Assembly: GCA_036417435.1 (NCBI GenBank)
Contig: CM070899.1
Coordinates: 147,450,237 to 147,514,236, forward strand
DNA from: Inia geoffrensis
Taxonomy: Eukaryota > Chordata > Mammalia > Artiodactyla > Iniidae
Reading direction: 5' to 3'
Length of the DNA stretch: 64,000 nt
In this document: positions 60,083-64,000 of the stretch, in pieces
Layout of the letters: each line of letters begins with the position of its first letter
Position numbering within the stretch: the stretch's first letter is position 1
Translations under genes and position numbers: made by a program
Notes under the pieces: model-generated
Database searches by the model: none
Seen by the model: only the letters and a program-made list of their open reading frames with translations
Told to the model about the DNA's origin: nothing

Positions 60083-60298
60083 GGGCTTCCCTGGTGGCGC
60101 AGTGGTTGAGAGTCTGCCTGCCGATGCAGGGGACGCGGGTTCGTGCCCCGGTCCGGGAGGATCCCACATGCCACGGAGTGGCTGGGCCTGTGAGCCGTGG
60201 GCACTGGGCCTGCGCGTCCGGAGCCTGTGCTCCGCAAGGGGAGAGGCCACAACAGTGAGAGGCCTGCGTACCGCAAAAAAAAAAAAAAAAAAAAAAAA
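60083..60298 (+). mobile_element. CHR SINE with long A-tail
   Basis: It begins 'gggcttccctggtggcgcag' and carries the B-box-like 'ggttcgtgccc'. It ends in a pure A-run of about 24. The TSD reads aagaatagtaacctt on the left and aagaagagtaccctt on the right (2 mismatches). Confidence 0.95.
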
Positions 60299-60312
60299 AG
60301 AAGAGTACCCTT

Positions 60313-61285
60313 CATTGCTCATTGCCAGCCCCTCAAAAGCCCTTCTCTATAACCATCAAGATTATATGCAGGACACATGTGACTAAAACTTTCACTGCTC
60401 AACAAATGCACTACCCCAAGGTGTATCCAATCCTGTCCTTTGGTTTACAATGCAGCTATCCGTATTGTCATTTGGATTTACCATCTCCCCTAAGCATTTA
60501 CTTAAAAGTGACTTCACTTTAGACTGCCCCATTTCCCTGTGAGCATTCTTTTAGTGAGCAATTATTAGTGGTGTTGGGATTGGGGGCAAGATGACAGTTT
60601 GAACCAGGGTGTTTACTATGCTGCTCCAGGATCATTACTGACATGACAAAGAAATAGATAATTAAGGGAAAATGTTGCATCAGAGTGGGAAATTAGATAA
60701 AGATGTCATCCACATGCCTCAAGGCATTTTAAATAAATATAGTAGAGAAGGGTCAGGATTGAGGAAAGGATACAAAAGTCACCTCACCACTCCCATCCTC
60801 AACAAAACTACTCTCATCCACTAATGTGGGAGGGTAGCTGCTAAAATGAAGGAGGATATGGGACAAGTGGAAATTAAACATTAAAAAAATTATTCATGGT
60901 GAAATTTTAAAATCACACACCAAAGAAATAGAGAACGAGGAGTATATAAATTGATGTTAATTTGCTCATTTTATATGTGGGAGGCATCAGTAATTACTTT
61001 TTAAAAGCCTGTTACAAGTTTTCTATTTTCTTTTAAAGAAAGTAATATATATATATATAAAATGAATATATATAATGAATATCTCCTGTAATTTTCCAGA
61101 TATAGCTTCTTTGAACATGTAAGTGCTTTCAAATTATTTTATGCATACATTAACATGCATGTGTTTGTAACACATATTATTACTAGTATTATTTTACAAA
61201 AATAGGATTGTCCTAAAACAATCGTGCTTCTATTGCATTTTTTGTTTAATGAAACATAGTGAATGCTTTCCGAGTTACAACATAA
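60313..61285. other. Non-coding, AT-rich in its right half
   Basis: No gene recognised. A (TA)n run lies at 61047-61060 followed by AATGAATAT units. Otherwise nothing specific. Confidence 0.45.
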
Positions 61286-61289
61286 ATAT

Positions 61290-62200
61290 CTCTTGGCATC
61301 CTTTTTTATTTTCTAATTGAGGTAAAATTCACATAATATAAAGTTAACCATTTTAAAGTTTAAAATTCATTGGAATTTAGTACATTCACAATGTATAATT
61401 ATCACTTCTATTTCATTCTAAAACATTTTCATCACTCCAAAAGGAAACCCCATACCCATTAAGCAGTTACTCTCCATTTTGTCCTACCTCCCAGCCCTTG
61501 GCCTCCACTAATCTGCTATCTCTATGGATTCACCTATTCAGGATATTTCATATAAATAGTATCATATAGTACGTGAACTTTTGTGTTCGTTTTTTTGTTT
61601 TTCACCTACCATAATGTTTTCAAGGTTCATCTATATTGTAGCATATATCAATACTTCCTTTTGTATGGCCAAATATTCCATTGTTTTGATATGCCACTTT
61701 TGTGTATTCATTCACCAGATGATGGACATTTGGATTGTTTTTCCCTTTTGGCTATTGTGAATAATGCGGCTATGAACACATGTGTTTATGTATTTGTTTG
61801 AGTATCTGTCTTTAGTTCTTTTGGGTATACACCTAGGAGTAGAATTGCTGGATTATAAAGTAATTCCATGTTTAACTTTTTAAGGAACCACTAAACTCTT
61901 TTCCATAGCAGCTGCACCCTTTTATATTCCCACCAGCCATGTATAAAAGTTCCAATAATTTCTCTTTATCCTCATCAATGCTTGTTATTTTCCACTTAAA
62001 AAAATTATTATTATAGCCAACTTAATCTGTGTGGAGTGGTATGTTTTTGTGATTTTAATTTGCATTTCTCTAGTGGTTAATGATGTTGAGAATCTTTTTG
62101 TGTGCTTATTGGCCATTTATATATCTTCCTTGGAGAAAGGTCTATTCAAGTTTTTTTAAAATCTATTCTGTAATTGGGTTGTCCTTTTGTTGTTGATCTT
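61290..62200 (-). mobile_element. Old L1 3' end, antisense
   Basis: It starts with the old-L1 3' UTR pattern 'taattgaggtaaaattcaca' and 'taaccattttaaagtttaaa', continues 'catacccattaagcagttac' and runs into ORF2 ('gcatttctctagtggttaat', 'tggccatttatatatcttcc'). More diverged than the L1s at 13.9 and 39.4 kb. Confidence 0.8.
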
Positions 62201-63168
62201 GCCAAAGTTTTAAAATGTGTGAACAGTATCCAATGATGGAATACACCCTATCATTATTCCAATGTAAAATCAAAAGGAGGACTAGATACTGGCTTGAAAA
62301 AACAACAAATGTCCACCATATTAGGAAAATACATAAGGCAAGATTCTCTGAGGAGCCCTAGAAGACATTTCCTATAACCTTGCAGAATAATAACTCTGTA
62401 ACCCAAACTCATCAGTTTTACTTAATATTTTTCTTTCTCTGGATGTGAAGTCATTATAAATGGCAGCTGGGGAGAAGTAAGTGAAGTGGAAAAAATGAAC
62501 TCCTGGAGTTGATAATTTCTATTGGTTTCCATTTTCTATCAGAGGGATGATTAAAAGCTCAAATATTCTTCCTATGTGATTAATATATGCTCTTAGTCAA
62601 GTGTAATTAACTCTGTCACCAGATTTTTAATAAATTTCATAAGAAAGTTGACCAACCATCCTAGTTTGTGACAGTCTCAATTTTTGCATTGAAAATCTGA
62701 AAATCTTGTGTCCTGGGGAACCCCTCAGTGAAATATGAAAGGTCTTGGTTTCAGGTGATGTGTGTGGAAAGTTGAAGGAAAAGTACAAAATTCATATAGT
62801 AACCCCCCAAATAGGACCTGAAAGTAATATTGTTTTTAATGGCAATTAGATATGGTGTAGTTGGATAAATGGGTACCCTTTGTAGTCACCATTGTTTCCT
62901 CTGACCGCTGATGTTGGCAGTCATGATTTGTGGTTCACAATAAAGGACTATTGGACTATTCATTATTGCACCATTCTGGATGGTGAAACTTAAGTGTGAA
63001 TGTAAGGGCATTGTGACTGTGAGCATTAACAGTCTGTACCTGTTAGTTTAAATTTAAACATTGTGAACAGATTTTCTGAGAGTTCAGATAACAAAATGAG
63101 AATGATCACAATACTATTGTCGGCATGACCCAGATATCACTGAGGAAGAAAGTCAAATGACCATGTAA
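62201..63168. other. Non-coding; possible old DNA-transposon-like fragment at 62640-62735
   Basis: The words 'gaccaaccatcctagtttgt' and 'ggggaacccctcag' recall a short ancient mammalian repeat, but I am not sure of the family. No gene is seen elsewhere in the interval. Confidence 0.35.
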
Positions 63169-63611
63169 TTTTTTTTGAAGTATAGCTGATTTACAATGTT
63201 GTGTTAATTTCTGCTGTATAGCAAAGTGATTCAGCCATACATATATACATTCTGTTTTTAATATTTTTTCCATTATGGTTTATCATAGGATATTGAATAT
63301 AGTTCTGTCTTCTATACAGTAGGACCTTGTTGTTTATCTGTTCTATATAAAAGCTTACATCTGCTAACCTCCAACCTCCCACTCCATCCCTCCCCCAATG
63401 GCAACCACAAGTCTGTTCTCTCTGTCTCTGAGTCTGTTTCTGTTTCGTAGATAGCTTCATTTGTGTCATATTTTAGATTCCACATATAGGTAATATCATA
63501 TGGTATTTTTCTTTCTCTTTCTGACTTCACTTAGTACAATAAACTCTTGTTGCATCCATGTTTTTGCAAATGGCATTATTTCATTCTATTTTATGGCTGA
63601 GTATTATTCCA

Positions 63612-63612
<1 letters not shown>
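63169..63612 (-). mobile_element. 5'-truncated L1 tail, antisense
   Basis: After a T-run, 'gaagtatagctgatttacaa' to 'atggctgagtattattccat' is the L1 3' UTR and ORF2 end in reverse, like the fragments at 22120 and 55094. It passes into a (GT)n run at the point where L1 reads 'ccattgtgtatatg'. Confidence 0.85.
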
Positions 63613-63613
<1 letters not shown>

Positions 63614-63648
<35 letters not shown>

Positions 63649-63653
63649 ACACA
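63614..63653 (+). repeat. (GT)n microsatellite at an L1 edge
   Basis: About 16 GT units followed by tacacacac. It begins exactly in the L1 sequence that normally reads 'attccattgtgtatatgtac', a natural seed for GT expansion. Confidence 0.93.
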
Positions 63654-64000
63654 CTCATTTGGCAGACAGTGCTAATGTAAATTTTGACAAATCCTATTTA
63701 CTCTGTAAACTTTTTACCAAAGAAAATGAAAAGATCTTACCTGTTAAATGCCCTGCACACCTTGTACACAGCATTGCTAAAAAGGGGGTGATTTTCTTAC
63801 CAGTGTTATTCACAATAAGAGTTTTCTTTTGTCACTTTCAAGTTTCCTCAAAACATACAGAAGCAATCAATAAAGTTTTGACTTTATAGAAATGAAAGGA
63901 GATAGCATCCTACAGCATGGTACATCTTGATACATTTTTGTTGACCATAAAAAAGTTTTTAAAATTTTGGCCTGCTATAAAATATTTTCAAGTGTGAGAT
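63654..64000. other. Non-coding, no recognised feature
   Basis: Nothing specific was recognised. The 129-codon frame at 63500-63889 crosses the L1 and the GT run and is an artefact. Confidence 0.45.

Overview
This window is vertebrate, specifically cetacean (whale or dolphin) nuclear DNA. The evidence is about a dozen copies of the tRNA-derived CHR SINE, whose head carries a tRNA-like A box (tggcgcagtgg) and a B-box-like ggttcgtgccc, together with cetartiodactyl-type L1 elements. There are no bacterial-style operons. Almost every long open frame here is a piece of L1 or a shadow on a SINE.

The only cellular gene I recognise is AGBL1 (cytosolic carboxypeptidase 4, CCP4), on the + strand. Four consecutive coding exons lie at 22860-22923, 24551-24697, 27897-28028 and 31647-31740. 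Each has a consensus AG acceptor and GT donor. The reading phases join without a break and give about 145 residues of the N-terminal armadillo-like helical region. I could not find the start-codon exon upstream, nor the next exon in the 32 kb downstream, so the gene extends beyond both ends of the window. The metallocarboxypeptidase domain is not here.

Layout: 1-13.4 kb is mostly old, diverged sequence with MIR, L2 and LTR-like relics and two CHR SINEs. 13.45-21.47 kb is an old L1 whose 5' part is inverted (twin priming), split by a near full-length younger L1 on the minus strand (13950-20814) and by a SINE. 22.1-31.7 kb carries the AGBL1 exons, with an antisense L1 tail ending 36 bp before the first of them. 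31.7-39.4 kb is intronic with ancient repeats. 39397-47075 is a full-length but dead + strand L1 with a perfect 16-bp target-site duplication (TSD) and two SINEs inside it. 48-54 kb is an older L1 nested in another old L1. 54-60 kb is rich in young CHR SINEs, including a head-to-head inverted pair. 55-56 kb holds three stacked L1 tails. 61-64 kb has two more antisense L1 fragments, one of which grew a (GT)n microsatellite.

I see no convincing new biological system. The most unusual signals are a 66-bp segment copied from 1.3 kb away into the body of a SINE, the twin-primed and twice-interrupted L1, the inverted SINE pair, and the L1 insertion beside the AGBL1 splice acceptor. Repeat family names are from memory of consensus patterns and were not checked against a library.
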